Source: Bimuria novae-zelandiae CBS 107.79 (lineage: Eukaryota > Ascomycota > Dothideomycetes > Pleosporales > Didymosphaeriaceae). Taken from it: a stretch of DNA of 64,000 nt. Below, piece after piece: positions 1 through 12,607 of this stretch. The number at the start of each line of letters is the position of its first letter. Within the stretch, counting starts at the first letter, position 1. The translations under genes were made by a program, and so were the position numbers. The notes beneath the pieces are model-generated. The model worked only from the letters and a program-made list of their open reading frames with translations. It ran no database searches and was not told the DNA's origin. The stretch spans positions 815,134 to 879,133 of the forward strand of contig ML976665.1 in the NCBI GenBank assembly GCA_010015655.1, written 5' to 3'.

Positions 1-1598
1 GCACGGTGACTATGGTCTGTGCCTTTGCCTGTGCGGTATTACATAACTATTGTCACCTGTCTTAAGACATCGCATTAGGTAGCTGCCCGTACTGCGTACG
101 GACAAATATACTATTTACCTAATTAGCTATAAAAGCTAGAGAAATAGATAATAAAGGAATATTAAAAGTTATTTACTAATAATCTATAGAAAAGGACCTC
201 TAGAATAAGATAATTAGTATAGAGGTAGACTAGGATTAGACCTTATAGAGGCTATAAGACTAGGTAGACTTTATAAATAAAAACCTATTTTAGAACTACT
301 TATAATAATCACGATCCTAAGGGAAAGTATTTATAAATAATACTATAGATTAGGAGCCTACTTCCTAGGTTAAAACAGGAAGGACCCTGTAGCGGAAGCC
401 TAGAGGAAAGAGTAAGCGCGAACAGGCTATATAGGTATCTAAGAACGTACTTTAGAAGCGAGGTAAAGAAGGCGCCTATTTTTATTATAGTTAGAAGGGG
501 CACTATATAAGTTAGTATTCCTTTTTATTGGCTTAGAGGCTAAGTAAAACTTTGGCTAGCTAGCTAAAGGCCAAAAAAGTGGATACCTTTATAAAAAATA
601 CTATTAGTAAAAAGTTAAAAAACCAATTTTTCCTGTGTAAAGGCACGGACGGGAGAAGAAAAAGCTAAGTAAAGATCTTAAAATAAGTTATAATAGCTTT
701 TAAAGAAGGTAGCTAGATTTAACACTAATCACTATATATATGCTAGTAAATAGTACTACGTTTATATTTATAATAATTAATTTTAGATACTTAACGTACA
801 GGTTTATCTCTAAGAAATTTATTTAAAAGGCAGGCCTAGAGCGTAATAACCTAAAAAGAAAAATTAAAGTCCTTAGGGTAAATAGCTAGGTCTTATATAT
901 AAGTTAGACTATAGAGGTAGAGATTAACATGGAGGGCTATGTAAAATAGTATTAGTTATAAATTTTTAAAGGAGAAAAAGAGTATAACATAATTTCAAGT
1001 AAATTATAGCTAACTTAGAATTATGTTAGCGTAGCCCTAGCTAAGAAGTCTATTTAGATACGTAAGACTAAAGTATATATTAAAGATATAGAAGGGAAAT
1101 TAGTGCCTTAAAGTTTATAAAAAGTAATTATAGACGTCCTATTAGCGTTAGACTAAAAAAACTAAAAGTTATAAAATAGGTTAAGGGTCTTTGCAGCGTT
1201 ACCAAAGAATATTTAAAAGGTATTAACTTTAAAACTTAAAATAAACCTAAGGAAGGCGCTTCTAGAGGAGCTTAAAGATTTTAAAATGTATTTTTAAAAG
1301 AAAAGGTAAACTACGTATCCCCTTATTAAAGTACAGGAATTAACTATTCTATCTTAATAATAAAGAATGATAGTACTACTTTAGAGATTTCCTATAGCCC
1401 CCTTTATAACATGTTAAGAGAGGAACTCCTAATACTTAAGAAGAAGCTAATAGAGTATTTAAATTATAATTTTATTTAAGTTAGTAAATATAGTGTAGCT
1501 ACGCTAGTGCTATTTGCTAAAAACCCTGGTAGTAGACTAAGGTTTTATATAGATTATTAAGCGCTAAACGCGCTTTTAAAGAAGGACTAGTATTTATT
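1..1598 (+). mobile_element. Gypsy-1 chromovirus, 5' part, RIP-degraded
   Basis: AT-rich sequence with stops in all frames. From about 1,390 to 1,590 the + strand reads, through stops, as the N-terminal part of a Gypsy reverse transcriptase: PLYNMLREELLILKKKLIEY, then LRFYIDY and ALNALLKKD, matching the family pattern LRxCVDYRxLNxxTxKDRYPLP. The reading resumes at 3,530 after a nested insertion. The stretch before about 1,300 should hold gag and protease, but I cannot place them, and no 5' LTR is recognisable. Positions 1-110 are less AT-rich and unassigned. Confidence 0.75.
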
Positions 1599-1770
1599 TG
1601 TTGTAAAAGGCACCTTACTAGAGCTTTCTGCGCTAGCTAGGGTTGAGCCGAGCAGCCAAGCAGCCAAGCACGCGATCCCCTAAACCTATAAATAGCTAGT
1701 CGTTGTAGAGCTTCCTCTCCTTAATAGACTTTATTTTTAAGCTCCCTAATTATTGTAACTATGCGCTATA
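1599..1770 (+). repeat. Left LTR of nested small LTR element
   Basis: About 172 bp. It begins TGTTGTAAAAGG and ends in TATA where the right LTR has CACA. It keeps a C-rich tract (about 1,643-1,672) that is converted to TA-rich sequence in the right LTR. Confidence 0.85.
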
Positions 1771-2987
1771 GTTATAAGCCTAGTACCTTTATAACGCTTT
1801 ATAATATACTTGCTTTATACTAACTAATAATTATAGTAGTAAACTATTTCTTACTTTTTATTATCCTTACGCTCACGTCTCGACGCTTATAACCTATAAT
1901 AGAGCTAGACTATATAATAACTGCTATAAAGCTTCTAGCAAGTAACTAACTTATAAATTATAATTTATTTTTATCTTAGTACGCGTAGCTTAAGTACCAC
2001 GTAAAGGCTTAAAAAATATAGAGTTATATTAACCTTAAGGCTCTTAAGTAAATAAATATACACGACTAGGCTCTAGAGCTACTAAATATAAATACTAAGG
2101 GCAAGCCTCGTGTATAATAGCTTAAGCGCTATAAGCTAAAGTCTACTATTTATAGTTAGCTCGTAATAAAGCTTTAGGCACTCTAGAACTAGGTCTATAC
2201 TATAGTTAATCTATAGAGGCTAAAGCTTATAATATAATAGTTAAGTAAGTAGTAGACGCTGCAGGCGCTAATTAGAGAACTTAAAAATAATCTCTGTCTA
2301 AGCGATAATAATTAGAAGGAGCAGGTACGACATATATATAGAGAGGTTACCCTACGCCCACAAAGCAGCAGAATAACAGACATAACTAAATAGCTATATA
2401 AATAGAACCGCGCACACGCCAACGCTGTGCTCCTAAATTTCCTAGAGATAAAGGGTACGCTGCTAATAAAGGATTTCCTACGCTTAGCACTATAATACAA
2501 CTATAAATAGGCTTAAAGAGAGCTTAATAACCTATCGTGACTAGGCGTAGTAGTAACTCTATCTCTAAAAGGATACGCTCGCTAGCTCGCGTAGCTTAAC
2601 TAAATAACTAAGCACGCAGGCATGTACGCTACGCTTAGAAGGCGCACTCCTAATATAAGCTGTAAGTGCTTATATAGAGTAAATAGCTAGTATTAATAGA
2701 AGTCTATAAAATATAACCGCCTTTAGTACGCGCTCTAGGGAGAAGCTCCTTATAAGCTTTATAATAAGCCTATAAGTAAGGAGATTAGTAAAATTAAAAG
2801 CTAGATTTAAAAGGATTAGTAGAAGGTGTTATTAACTAAGCTTAAGTATAAAGGGTAGATAGTAGACCCTCCTCTAGTCTTTCTAGGGAATATTAAAGTA
2901 TAGATTATAGTAAGCCTATAGGCAAGTAAGCCTTTACTAGCTAGGCGCTATAATCTTATAGCTACTTATTTTTTATATTTATATATG

Positions 2988-3198
2988 TAGGTACTTGCAT
3001 AGGTTACGTTATAAGTAAATAGCTACCTTTAAACGTTTATTAAAGCTTCGTGGTAAAAGTACGCTACTCCTTTTATTTTTTTACCTTTTTACGCAGGTAC
3101 TCGCGCGGGTTATATTATAAGTAAATAGCTACCCTTAAATATTTATTAAAGCTCTATAGTAAAAGTACGCTGCTCCCTTTTCTTCTCTACCTTTCTTT
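2988..3198 (+). repeat. Two-copy imperfect tandem repeat, unit about 105 bp
   Basis: Two adjacent units (about 2,988-3,090 and 3,093-3,198) share GTAGGTACT/GCAGGTACT, then TATAAGTAAATAGCTACC and TTTATTAAAGC, and end in a pyrimidine tract. They lie in the 3' part of the interior of the small LTR element. Confidence 0.7.
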
Positions 3199-3350
3199 TA
3201 AAACTATATATAAACTAGCTACTTAGACTAATTACCTAGCGAGCTAGAGATCTAAGCTAGACGCTTTTTAAGCTCTACGCGTAAGTTTGCTACCTTTTAT
3301 ACTTTAAGTTACTATTTAGCTTATTGTACTACGCTCTATAAGCCAGGGGG

Positions 3351-3524
3351 TGTATTATAAAAGGCACCTTACTAGAGCTTTCTACGCTAGTTAGAGTTAA
3401 GCTAAGTAGCTAAGTAGCTAAGCACGCGATCCCCTAAACCTATAAATAGCTAGTTATTATAGAGCTTTCTCTCCTTAATAGACTTTATTTTCGAGCTCCC
3501 TGATCGTTATGACTGTGCGCCACA
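3351..3524 (+). repeat. Right LTR of nested small LTR element
   Basis: About 174 bp, starting TGTATTATAAAAGG after the AGGGGG purine tract and ending CACA. It aligns with the left LTR along its whole length; most differences are transitions. Confidence 0.85.
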
Positions 3525-3529
3525 TTATT

Positions 3530-5510
3530 ACTATTAATTAGTAAGACACTTTAGTTGCTAGTAAAGGCGAAATAGTTTTTTAAGCTAGACGTAATTTAGG
3601 CGTTTTATAAACTCTATATTATAAAGGAAAAAGAGTAAAAGACCGCCTTTTAAACCTAATTTAGTTTCTATAAATAGCTAGAAGTTTTATTTAGATTAGT
3701 AAACGCACCTAGCATATTTTAGTAATATATAAACTAGGTACTAAGGGAGCACCTAGACGAATTATACTCTATATATATAGATAACGTCCTAATCTTTTCC
3801 TTAAGATTAAGAAGAGATTATATAGAGAAGGTCCGCATAGTAATCTAAAAGCTAGTAGCTACAGGACTATAGCTTAATATTAAGAAGTTAGAATTCTGCG
3901 TTAAAAAGACTAAATATCTAAGATTTATTATTACTATAGGCAACGGCGTAAGTATAGACCCTAAAAAAGTTAAGGCTATTTAGGAGTAGACAGCGCCTAT
4001 CTTAGTTAAAAAGGTATAAAGTTTTATTAAATTTACGAACTTCTACTACTAATTTATTAAGAATTTTCTAAAATTATAAGCCCTTTTACTAAACTTACTC
4101 AAAAAAGCGTAAAATTTTAGTAAGGATAAAAGTAGTAGCATACGTTTAACTTCCTAAAGAAAGTCTTTATTATAGAGCTAGTCCTAGCTTACTTTAATCC
4201 TAATAAGGACTCCGTCCTAGAAGCAAACGCGTTAGGATAGTTTATAAAAGGTTACTTTTTTTTAGTATAATTAAAAGGGTATACTAAGGCCTATAGTATA
4301 CTTTTTCACTAAAAACAGCCCTACGGAATGTAATTACGTAATTCACGATAAAGAGATATTAGCGATAGTAAAGTGTGTAAAGGAGTAGGATTACATGTGC
4401 TAGGCCGTAAAGTACCTAATAGTATATATAGACTATAAGAACCTTACCTACTTTATAAAAAAGAGAAAACTTAAGGAGTAGCATATCTCCTTATTATAAA
4501 CTTTAAGTAATATAAATATAACGTCTATTTACTACTTAAAATTAATAAATTTAAGAGTAAACGCGCTGTCGCGTAAGAAGTAGGATTTACATATAAAAGT
4601 AAATAATAAAAGGCTAAAGTCTTAAGAGGTCCTCCCTATTTAAAAGTAGGGAGATAAAAGTATTTACACTAAATAATTTAGTAGCTTAATTTTAGCTAGA
4701 CTAAATAAGGGCACCTGCTCATTAAAGATATTATAAGTAAAAGTAAAAGCTAATACTTTTAATAAGAAATTTTGCGCTGTAAAAACTACGGTCTAAAAAG
4801 GATAAAAGTAATTCTTATTAAGACTAAAGATTAAGGTAGCAATCTTAGAGTACTAGATAGACAGCGCTAGATTCCTCTACTATAGAAGGCGCTACTAAGT
4901 ACCTAATTTAGAATCGCTACGCACTTGTTTAATAGTCACGATATATATCCTGCTAACCTTAGGCTATTCTGAGAGGGAGAATACGTATAAGATCTTAGCC
5001 TAAGACTTTTTTTCCCCTAGAATGTTAGACCGCATCTAGAAGTATATTTAGAATTATAACATCTACTATAGGATAAAGCCTTAGCAAGAGCTAAAGTAAG
5101 AGCTACTTAAACTTTTACTTGTATTAAAAAGGGAATAAAAGGATCTTTTTATAAACTTTATTAAAAGTTTTTTAGAGAGCAAGGGTTACTAATATATTAT
5201 AATAATAATAGACTAGTTTAATAAAGACCTTTTAGTAGTAGCTATACTAGATTTATTAGTTCTAATAGTAGTTAACACTTTTTTAAGATTTTAAGTAGTA
5301 TAACATTTCCTCTCTAATTTTATAGTCTTAGATTAGGGAGCGTAGTTTATTAGCACCTTTTAAATAGAGCTATACTCTAGAATAGGTATAAATTAGAGAC
5401 TCTCTATAGCTAAACACCTATAAACTAATAACTAAATAGAATATATAAACTTAGTACTAAAGTAGATCCTAAAGGCATACTATAAGTAAGACTAATTAAA
5501 CTAGGCCTAA
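3530..5510 (+). pseudogene. Gypsy-1 pol: reverse transcriptase, RNase H, integrase (broken)
   Basis: One frame can be followed through many stops. The RT active site reads IYIDNVLIFS near 3,770-3,800, where the family has Y(V/I)DDILIFS, so the second Asp has become Asn. RNase H reads [10 protein letters not shown] near 4,360 and IDYKNLTYF near 4,430. The integrase runs from about 4,870: RENTYKILA..FF.PRM near 4,980, a core D changed to N (INFI), and DQGAQFI near 5,330. The frame is cut at about 5,510 by pogo-1 and resumes at 19,595. Nearly every defect is the C-to-T or G-to-A type expected of RIP. No intact protein is possible. Confidence 0.85.
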
Positions 5511-5512
5511 TA

Positions 5513-5562
5513 ACGTATCCGTGCGCGTGCCGAGCCACTTCGCGTGACGAGCCACCCAACAC
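5513..5562 (+). repeat. Left terminal inverted repeat of pogo-1
   Basis: Begins ACGTATCCGTGCGCGTGCC and ends CCACCCAACAC. It is inverted relative to 19,543-19,592 with only a few differences and has escaped most RIP. Confidence 0.93.
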
Positions 5563-6660
5563 TATAACAGCTTATGCAAGAACGAGGCTGCAGAACCACC
5601 CACAAACAATATTATTATAAGATTTTCTACTAGGGTAGTCAATCGATAGCTGCGATTAATTTGCACTACTTAAATCTATCTAGAAGCTTAACGTCGCGGC
5701 CGCTGCGTGTAGATTTGCTCGGGGCAGCAGATGCGCCCTCTAAGGCCTCCCCAACATCTGTAGCATTAATAACACGTTTTGGACGCTTTCTGCTCTATGC
5801 AGATGGCTGAGAAGCCTTTCTCTTACACCTTTAGGATAGTTATAGAGCTTTTTCTGCGTCGCGGGCAGACTTCTGGGCAGCGCGCTAAGCTGCCTTTTCA
5901 GCCCTCTCCTTCTCCTTCGCCTTCTTAGCTGCCTCTCGCGCATTACGCTTTTCCTGCTGCATTTTCTCCTTATATAGCTTAGCTACCTTCTTTAGCTCTG
6001 CTATCTTTGCTTTTTAAAGCTACTACTACTTATCCTCTTATTTCTTAATAGATTAACGAACACGTGCCTCCCTCACCTTCCTTAGTAACTATAAGATAGC
6101 CCTACTCTAATACTCCTAGCGCTATTAAAGATCTAGAGTCTTGCCCTTCTTTCTGCGCTTCTCCTTAATAGATAGTGCCTACTTAATCCCATCCATCTCA
6201 TGCTTAAGTAGCTTATTTTAGACAGATAGGTGGTAGAGCGATTAACGAAGCTTCTTTGTATCTTAACTACCCTAATCCTTCACTACTAATTGTACAAGCC
6301 TATCCATCTTTCTCCAGTCATAATCGCTAAGCCCTAATAAGGAGTTATCGCCTAATTCTTAATCCTAGGCGAACCTATCCAGGATAGGATTAGGATCAGG
6401 TGGCTTGGTTAGTTAGTTAGTTGGTATTTATTTTACGTCTCTTTAATAGGGATTAAGTCCACCATCTCGCCTCCTAAAGGGTATATACGACGTGCTAAGC
6501 TATAGAATTATAGTGCTAACATACTACCCTAGAAAGCATTTCTTGCCTGCGCGGGTATTACTACCATTTCGGAACTATAGCTCCCCTTCTAGTTAGGGGG
6601 GCTAAGCGTTATATGTACATTAGGGTGGTTTCCTTGCATTTTAAGGCATCTATATGCTAA

Positions 6661-6710
6661 GAGAGAGAGAGAGCGAGTGTGTGTGTGTGTATATATGTGT
6701 ATAGGGGGAG
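6661..6710 (+). repeat. Compound microsatellite (GA)n(GT)n(AT)n
   Basis: A run of GA dinucleotides, then GT, then ATAT, followed by a G-rich tract, in the 3' untranslated part of LINE-A. Confidence 0.9.
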
Positions 6711-6959
6711 GGGAAAGAGAGGAAGAGGGGTAGAGAGTATTATAGCTATTATACTAGACCTAGTTCTTGCTAGGTGCTACATTGCTTATTGTTATTACAG
6801 GGCTGCAGGAGCTAGCGGGGACAAATCTTAGTGTAGTACTATATAAGTTAAGTAAAGGCTTTAAAGGCCTCTAGATCCCCCAGCAGCACCGCAGTATACG
6901 CCAGGCCGTTAGCCTGGCTAGATAGTAGTGTAGGTAGTTAAAGTGGCTATCTACTAAAG

Positions 6960-9900
6960 GCCCCTAGGGTCTTGCGACAGAGCGCAAGGTGCTCTAGTGT
7001 CTTGTCCTATTTGTATAAGCAGGTAAGGTTTGCATCCTTATGGTTGTACTTTTAGTAGTACCAGGCAAAATCCCCATGTCTAGACCAGATAGAAAGCAGT
7101 CTAGCTAGGATAGCTCTTAGTAGGTCTAGTTCCTTTAGACTACTACGTAGTGCATAGTCTAGGTGCCAGCTTTTATACTATCTAGAGAGTTTGTTCTTTT
7201 TATCAGACCACTAAATCTACTATGTGTGTTGTAATATCTTACGGGCAATTGTCTTAATGCCTAAGAGTGTAGGCAAAGTAGCTTTACCCGTTAGGGGTAA
7301 TAGGTGTTAGGCTTCTAGATTAGCTAATCTGTCTACTGCCTCATTTCCTTTAATGCCTAGGTGTCCAGGGGCCCATTTAATAGAGACGTCGTGAGTCTCC
7401 ATAGCTCCATGGCACTCCAAAAAGGCCTATTAAGAGGTAGGGGGTGAATCGCCCCTTAGGCACCATATAACTAAGGTGCTGTCTATATATAGCTAGATTT
7501 AACGGGTATTAAACTCTAGTTATCTTATAGTGTGCTAGAAGCCTCTCTATGCTCCTACTACCTTAGCGTTAAAGACGTGCGAGATAGAGTTAAGTAACCC
7601 GTATTTAGTCTATAGTTACTTTTCGTTCTAATATACTATAAAGCTATAGGTTACCTGCTTTTCTCCTTCCTTTGTGTACTGTTTAGAGCCATCTGAGAAG
7701 ATAGTCACGTCTAGTAGTGGGAGATAGGCCTACTATATATTAAAAGCCTTAGCTACAGTCTTCTTGTCTATGCCAAGCGTTAGGTTAGTTTGGCAGCTAG
7801 TTAAGTAGTAAGGGGCTATAAGTATAGTCCTAAGGATCTCTAGTAGAAGAGATGCTATCTATTAGACTTTTATCTTAACTCGCTAGGGTTATCCAGTTTT
7901 TACGCCCCTGTTTACTATATATACTAATATACGCCTAGTAAGAGGATAGTCTACATCTATAGTTTATAAGTAAGTTATAAATCTAAGTTTAGCTTCCTCT
8001 AGTGCTACTACTACAGACAGTAGTCCGGCGTCTTAAAAGAGTGTAGCTATAAGGGTTATTCTCTACGCTAGTAGAATGCCCCTTACTGCTATAGCTAGTG
8101 TCTTGTCTATAGTAGCTATATGCCATCTAATATAAGCGCTGACCTCTTAAGGCCTGCCTAGTTTAAGTGTATATAGCTATTTAGTGCGGCCTCTGTACCA
8201 GCATTTAGTCCCATACAAAAGCAACGGGTATACACAGGCAATAGTGGCCTTGCGGAGGGAGCTAGCTAGTGGTCCATAGGTAGTCCTAGCCAGACTATAA
8301 ATATAATAGGCTACCCTAGCAGCTTTTGCAGTGCGTGTAGCTATATATTATCTAAAGGTAAGTCTGCGGTTAAACTACACTCCTAACTAACGCAGGGCTG
8401 GCTAGCTGTACTCTCTACTTAGGAGGATAGGGTAAATTATAAGCTACTTATCTACAACACATGGTGGTGCGTAGCTACTTTACTATCTAGTTAGGTGTAT
8501 TATTTCCTGCTTTTCTAGGGTAAAGGTAACCTTGTTAGCCTTGCCCCATACTTTAATCTACCTTAGATCTAATGCTAGGAGCTCGACGTTATCGTCTATA
8601 GAGTATAAGGCCTAGTATAGATATATGTCGTCTGCATATCCAAACCTTCGTTCTATGTCTATAGATAGTAGCTCTGCTAGGTACAGTGTATATAGGACAG
8701 GGGAGAGAGGCGAGCCTTAGGGTATGCTACAGGCGACAGGGTAGCTAGGGGTAGTGACCTATCCAAGGCGGACCCGAACCCTCTAATTAGTAAGGAATAA
8801 GTCTACAAAGAGCATAGTCCTTTATAGCCAGCCCTGTTAGGCCATCCAGTATAGCAGGCGGTTCTTAAGGAGCGCATCAAAGGCGCCTTAAACATCTAGG
8901 GTAACTATAGTAACATACTTTCCAAGTACCCATACTACTTTAGTGTCGTAGGTAAACGCTATAGTAAGGTCTGCTATAGAGCGCTTTAGAAGGGCGCCGC
9001 CATGCTAGGGGCTAAGGATCTTATATGTTATAGCGGTCCACGCAATTCGTCTAGCTACTATTCGTTTAAGTCCCTTTCTAATACAAGAGAGAAGCGCTAT
9101 AGGTCTCTAAAAGCAAGATAATATTTAGTCTATCTTCCCTATCTTTAGTATTATTACTACTTCGGCAAGCTTCCACTGTGCTAGGAAGTAGTTAAGCTTA
9201 AGGCATCGCTGGAAGATTCTTCGTATAAGTTCCCCAACCTAAGCCTAGCAGGCACGGAGTAGTCGTATAGTAGAGTAGTTAGTGCCTGGTAAGGTGCTCG
9301 AGACCCCTACTGTGTTTCGTTTAGTTTCCTCTAGTGAGATGTGTGTGCTCCACGGGAGGGCATCTGCATTCTCCTAGTCTAGATAGTGTCTAAGGTTATC
9401 CTCTACTGTATACTAGTTAAGAACTTCCTCTCTAAGAGCCTCTGCCTTCTCTAGGGGGTCTGATATTGTCCTGTTATTCACGATAAGAGGAGTGTCCTAG
9501 TTCTCTAGTGTAAGCTTGTGCTAGGTAATAATCTTAAACAGGTCCTTATTATCCTTAGCATTATTAATAACATGCCTCTAGTACTGCCTCTTAGCCTGTC
9601 GAATAGTAGTCTTAAAGGCCTGTCTCTCCTCTAGTAGACTACCAGAGCAGAGCAGCCTAGCATGTTTATAGGCCTAGTAGGCAGTTTTACACTCCTTAGT
9701 CCACCATGGTGCAGCGCGGCCTTCCTTGCGATCGAGCTTGCCTGCTATCTATACAGAGTGCTGTATGGTCTCTATAAGTAGCGTAACGCATTCCTCTAGC
9801 TATGCTGCATCCTGTGTTGCAAGCAGGTCTGGGATATTCTGGACACCTATTTCTACTAGCCCAGTGAATTTAGGTAGGCTTGCCTTAGGAACTCTATAGT

Positions 9901-10600
9901 GGTACTATTCTAGATGCGGAGTGCCTAGTGTGGAGAGAGGGACAAAGGTTACTATTATCTTATAGTCTAAGCCGCTGTGTATGCTAGCATTAACAGCAGA
10001 CTAGGCAAATAGAATATTAGAGAAGGTAAAGTTAAGGATATAGCCAGCGTAGTGTGTTAGCTGCCCTGGCATACTAATATAGTCTATAAACGCGTTAGCA
10101 GCCCATCTAGCTAGCTCTACACCTCTATTAGCTATAGTAGTAGTAGGCTTAAAGGATTTATGTCTAGCGTTAAAGTCTCCTCCTATAAGGCAGAGTTAAG
10201 GGGGTATAAAATGTGTAACGTATTAGATAACGTGGGGGGTGTGTGGCTATCTATAGTAGTTAAGTATTACTACTCTATTCACTACAGCCTATAGCATGTC
10301 TGGGTAGTTAAGGCTCTCTCTAGCCTGGTATCGTAGGTGGCATCCTTTGCGGATGTAGGTTATCACCCTAGGGCGGGCTAAGCCTAGTGTGTTAGGGCTG
10401 TCCCAGGTGCTGATGGGTGCTAGGTGTGTGAAACCAGGGTAGGTAGAAGTTCTTAAGTTGGCACATATAAAGGGCTCTTAAACACACACAACATCTATAC
10501 CCTTCTAAAACGCCACCTCTAGTATTATAATATGCCAGGGTAAGCTCCTGCTAATATTAGCCTAGTATACACATAGTTATTTACTTAACAGGCTAGGCTG
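6960..10600 (-). pseudogene. LINE-A ORF2: endonuclease, reverse transcriptase, RNase H
   Basis: Minus-strand reading through stops. An AP-endonuclease motif GGDFNARHKS lies near 10,160-10,195. The RT has GIP.GSPLSPVLYI near 8,690-8,725 and an intact active site FGYADDIYLY near 8,617-8,655. RNase H reads TIFSDGSKQ near 7,684-7,715. Cys residues near 7,010-7,040 suggest the C-terminal zinc finger common in Tad1/I-type ORF2. Many Trp and Gln codons are stops, so it is not translatable. The boundaries are estimates. Confidence 0.8.
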
Positions 10601-10779
10601 TTAATGCCTAGTGTTGGCTAGGATGTTATAAGGGTATTCTAGCATAATAATAGCAGGTTATCGCTTATGCTAGCGTCTTCCCTCTCTAAGGTAAACAGGT
10701 TAGTGTGGATAGTTAATTATGGACGAATGCTACTGGTAGATAGTTATTCTACATTAAGGCTCCTCTAGCCTATGGCGGC

Positions 10780-12240
10780 CCGCCTTAGTCTCTTTTCTCT
10801 GCTAGTAGTAGAGGAGGATACATAAGAGGCAGTAGTTATAGGAGGTATAGCCCTGCTTTCTCCTTCTTGCCTCTGGGCAGAAAGGTGGGAAGGCACTATC
10901 TCTAATACCTCCATAAGAGGAGCCTTAGGCTAAAGTGTTGCCTGTTTAAGGGCCACTTTAACTATCCTATAAAGGTGCTACTATGCTATTTTGCCTGCGC
11001 GACGGATAGCCTTTAGCTTAGTCTTTATAGGCTTAGTAATATGTCTGTTAACCCGGCGAGGAGCTGCCAGGCAGTTGGTGTAACTAGCTAGATAAGGGCT
11101 ATAATAGTTAGCACACATAGCTTTATAGGCGTAACTGTCTCCGTACTGTCCTTAGTATCTATCCGTGCGGTCCCCGCAGTGTGCACAGCGGGCTACTTAA
11201 GTATAGCAGGTAGCGTTACAGTAGCCCTGGTAGCCTAGGTTATGTCGCTATATGGTAGGATACTTATGGATTTCCTTCGAGAATTGGCTAGTGCTAAAGA
11301 GCCGGAACGAGCGGACTAGCTCCTTGTATAAAATAATCTAGGTAGTAAGGCTATGCTAATTCGCCCCATGTCGTAAGGTCCTATAACTAACTAGCTACTT
11401 ACCTATTTGCGAGCAGACCTCTTCCTTTACTAGCTAGATAGTAGTTAGTAGTTCTATGCCGTCTAAGGTCTAAAAAAAGCTGGGTACTCCTTGTACTGCG
11501 TAGTTAGTCTAGCGTTCTAGGATCCTTACCGCGTCTCCGTCTAGCGCTTTTACTAGAAGTTCCTGGTTTTCTTAAGTTAGAAGTCGGCCCTGGATATTCT
11601 TATTTACTAGGGTAATCGCCTAGCCTGTGTTAATTAGTAATGCGATAGGTATATCTTTAAGGGTAAGTCCTACTATACTCTTGCATATTACCTACCTTAC
11701 TATAAAGGGTAAGGGTTATTGCAGTTGTATTGCCGGGTTAGAGATAGCTACGAATATTTAATTATCTTCTTTTAGCTTAGCGGGCGGGTTGGGCCGGGGC
11801 CTAGCAAGGATTAGGGGTTAACTACTACCCTTATCTAAAATCTAGAGGTCTTTGGCTACGTCCGCCTAAGAGCGGCGTCCCGACTCTTAGCTCCTAAAGT
11901 TACTATAACTAGTGTCGCTGCTCCAGCGGGAGCTAGGGGGAGAGTTACTTAGGGAAAGCAAAGTTAGAGCCTAGATAACTCTCTACTATAGCTCCTTAGT
12001 AATTTTAGCCTCTTAAGGGTTAGTGTAGCTCTCTGCGTGTTAGTCTACCGCTACTACGAAAGCCGTAGTAATAGTGTTCTATAGCTAGGCAATCTACTAA
12101 GTCTTAGTAATATAGCGTTAGATAGCATTAGAGACGCGAGGTTTAAGAGCGCCCCTACTAGGGTTCTAGCTACTTAGAAGGGGTGCATAGTAATACATGT
12201 CCTTCTAGGGCCGTCTTAGGGCGCGTGTATAAAGCTGCTA
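10780..12240 (-). pseudogene. LINE-A ORF1: Gag-like protein with zinc knuckles
   Basis: Minus-strand reading with stops. The segment ARCAHCGD near 11,180-11,200 is a CCHC zinc-knuckle fragment, and further Cys/His residues lie beside it, as in ORF1 proteins of Tad1-like LINEs. The rest is low-identity and cannot be matched by eye. Ends are approximate. Confidence 0.55.
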
Positions 12241-12442
12241 AGGGATCACAGGGTCTAGGGACCCTGTGTGCTGGGAGGAGGGAGACTCTACTATCCTAAC
12301 AAGCTCCTTTGCGCGTCTGCGCGAAGGGCTAGGCGGACGTTAGAGGTACTCCCAGAATTAGCGCAGTGAGCTTGTTTAGTTACTAGGATTATTAGGGTCT
12401 TTAGAGAGGATATCTAACAATCGAAAAGTTGGTGTTTGGTGT

Positions 12443-12607
12443 AGGATTAGGTGGCGATATGCCTGTGGCTCTAAAAGAGCTGAGGATAGTTAATTCCTTA
12501 AAGGAGGCCTTCCACGCATTCTAGAATAAGGGGAAGAAGTCGTCTTTAGTGATAGAAGCTAGGCCTTAGCTTCTATAAAGGTATCGTGATAGCTCTGCTA
12601 AGTATAC
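12443..12607 (-). mobile_element. 165-bp island of pogo-1 transposase between the two LINEs
   Basis: Bounded by the right TSD of LINE-A (12,443-12,455) and the left TSD of LINE-B (12,593-12,607). On the minus strand it reads as the post-DDE segment of the transposase and joins in frame with 18,510-18,524 on one side and 6,392-6,404 on the other. This proves the two LINEs inserted independently. Confidence 0.88.

Larger units (their letters stand above)
1599..3524 (+). mobile_element. Small non-autonomous LTR retroelement nested in Gypsy-1 RT
   Basis: A 1,926-bp element bounded by TG..CA and flanked by the 5-bp TSD TTATT (1,594-1,598 and 3,525-3,529). Removing it rejoins the Gypsy-1 reverse transcriptase at the KKDxYxLxLIS segment. 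It has two similar LTRs and a purine tract (AGGGGG) just before the right LTR, which sets the + orientation. The 1.58-kb interior shows no reverse transcriptase or integrase, so it looks non-autonomous (TRIM/LARD or gag-only type). Whether it once encoded a Gag protein cannot be told by eye. Confidence 0.85.
6405..12442 (-). mobile_element. LINE-A: Tad1-like non-LTR retrotransposon, full length
   Basis: A 6,038-bp element on the minus strand inside the pogo-1 transposase. It is flanked by the 13-bp TSD AGGAT(C/T)AGGTGGC (6,392-6,404 and 12,443-12,455), whose single difference is a C/T at CpA. Its 3' end, at the left, carries a short (TAAC)n tail (about 6,405-6,427). It has two reading frames: a zinc-knuckle ORF1 and an ORF2 with endonuclease, RT and RNase H. 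It is less AT-rich than the Gypsy pieces but contains many stops. Confidence 0.9.
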
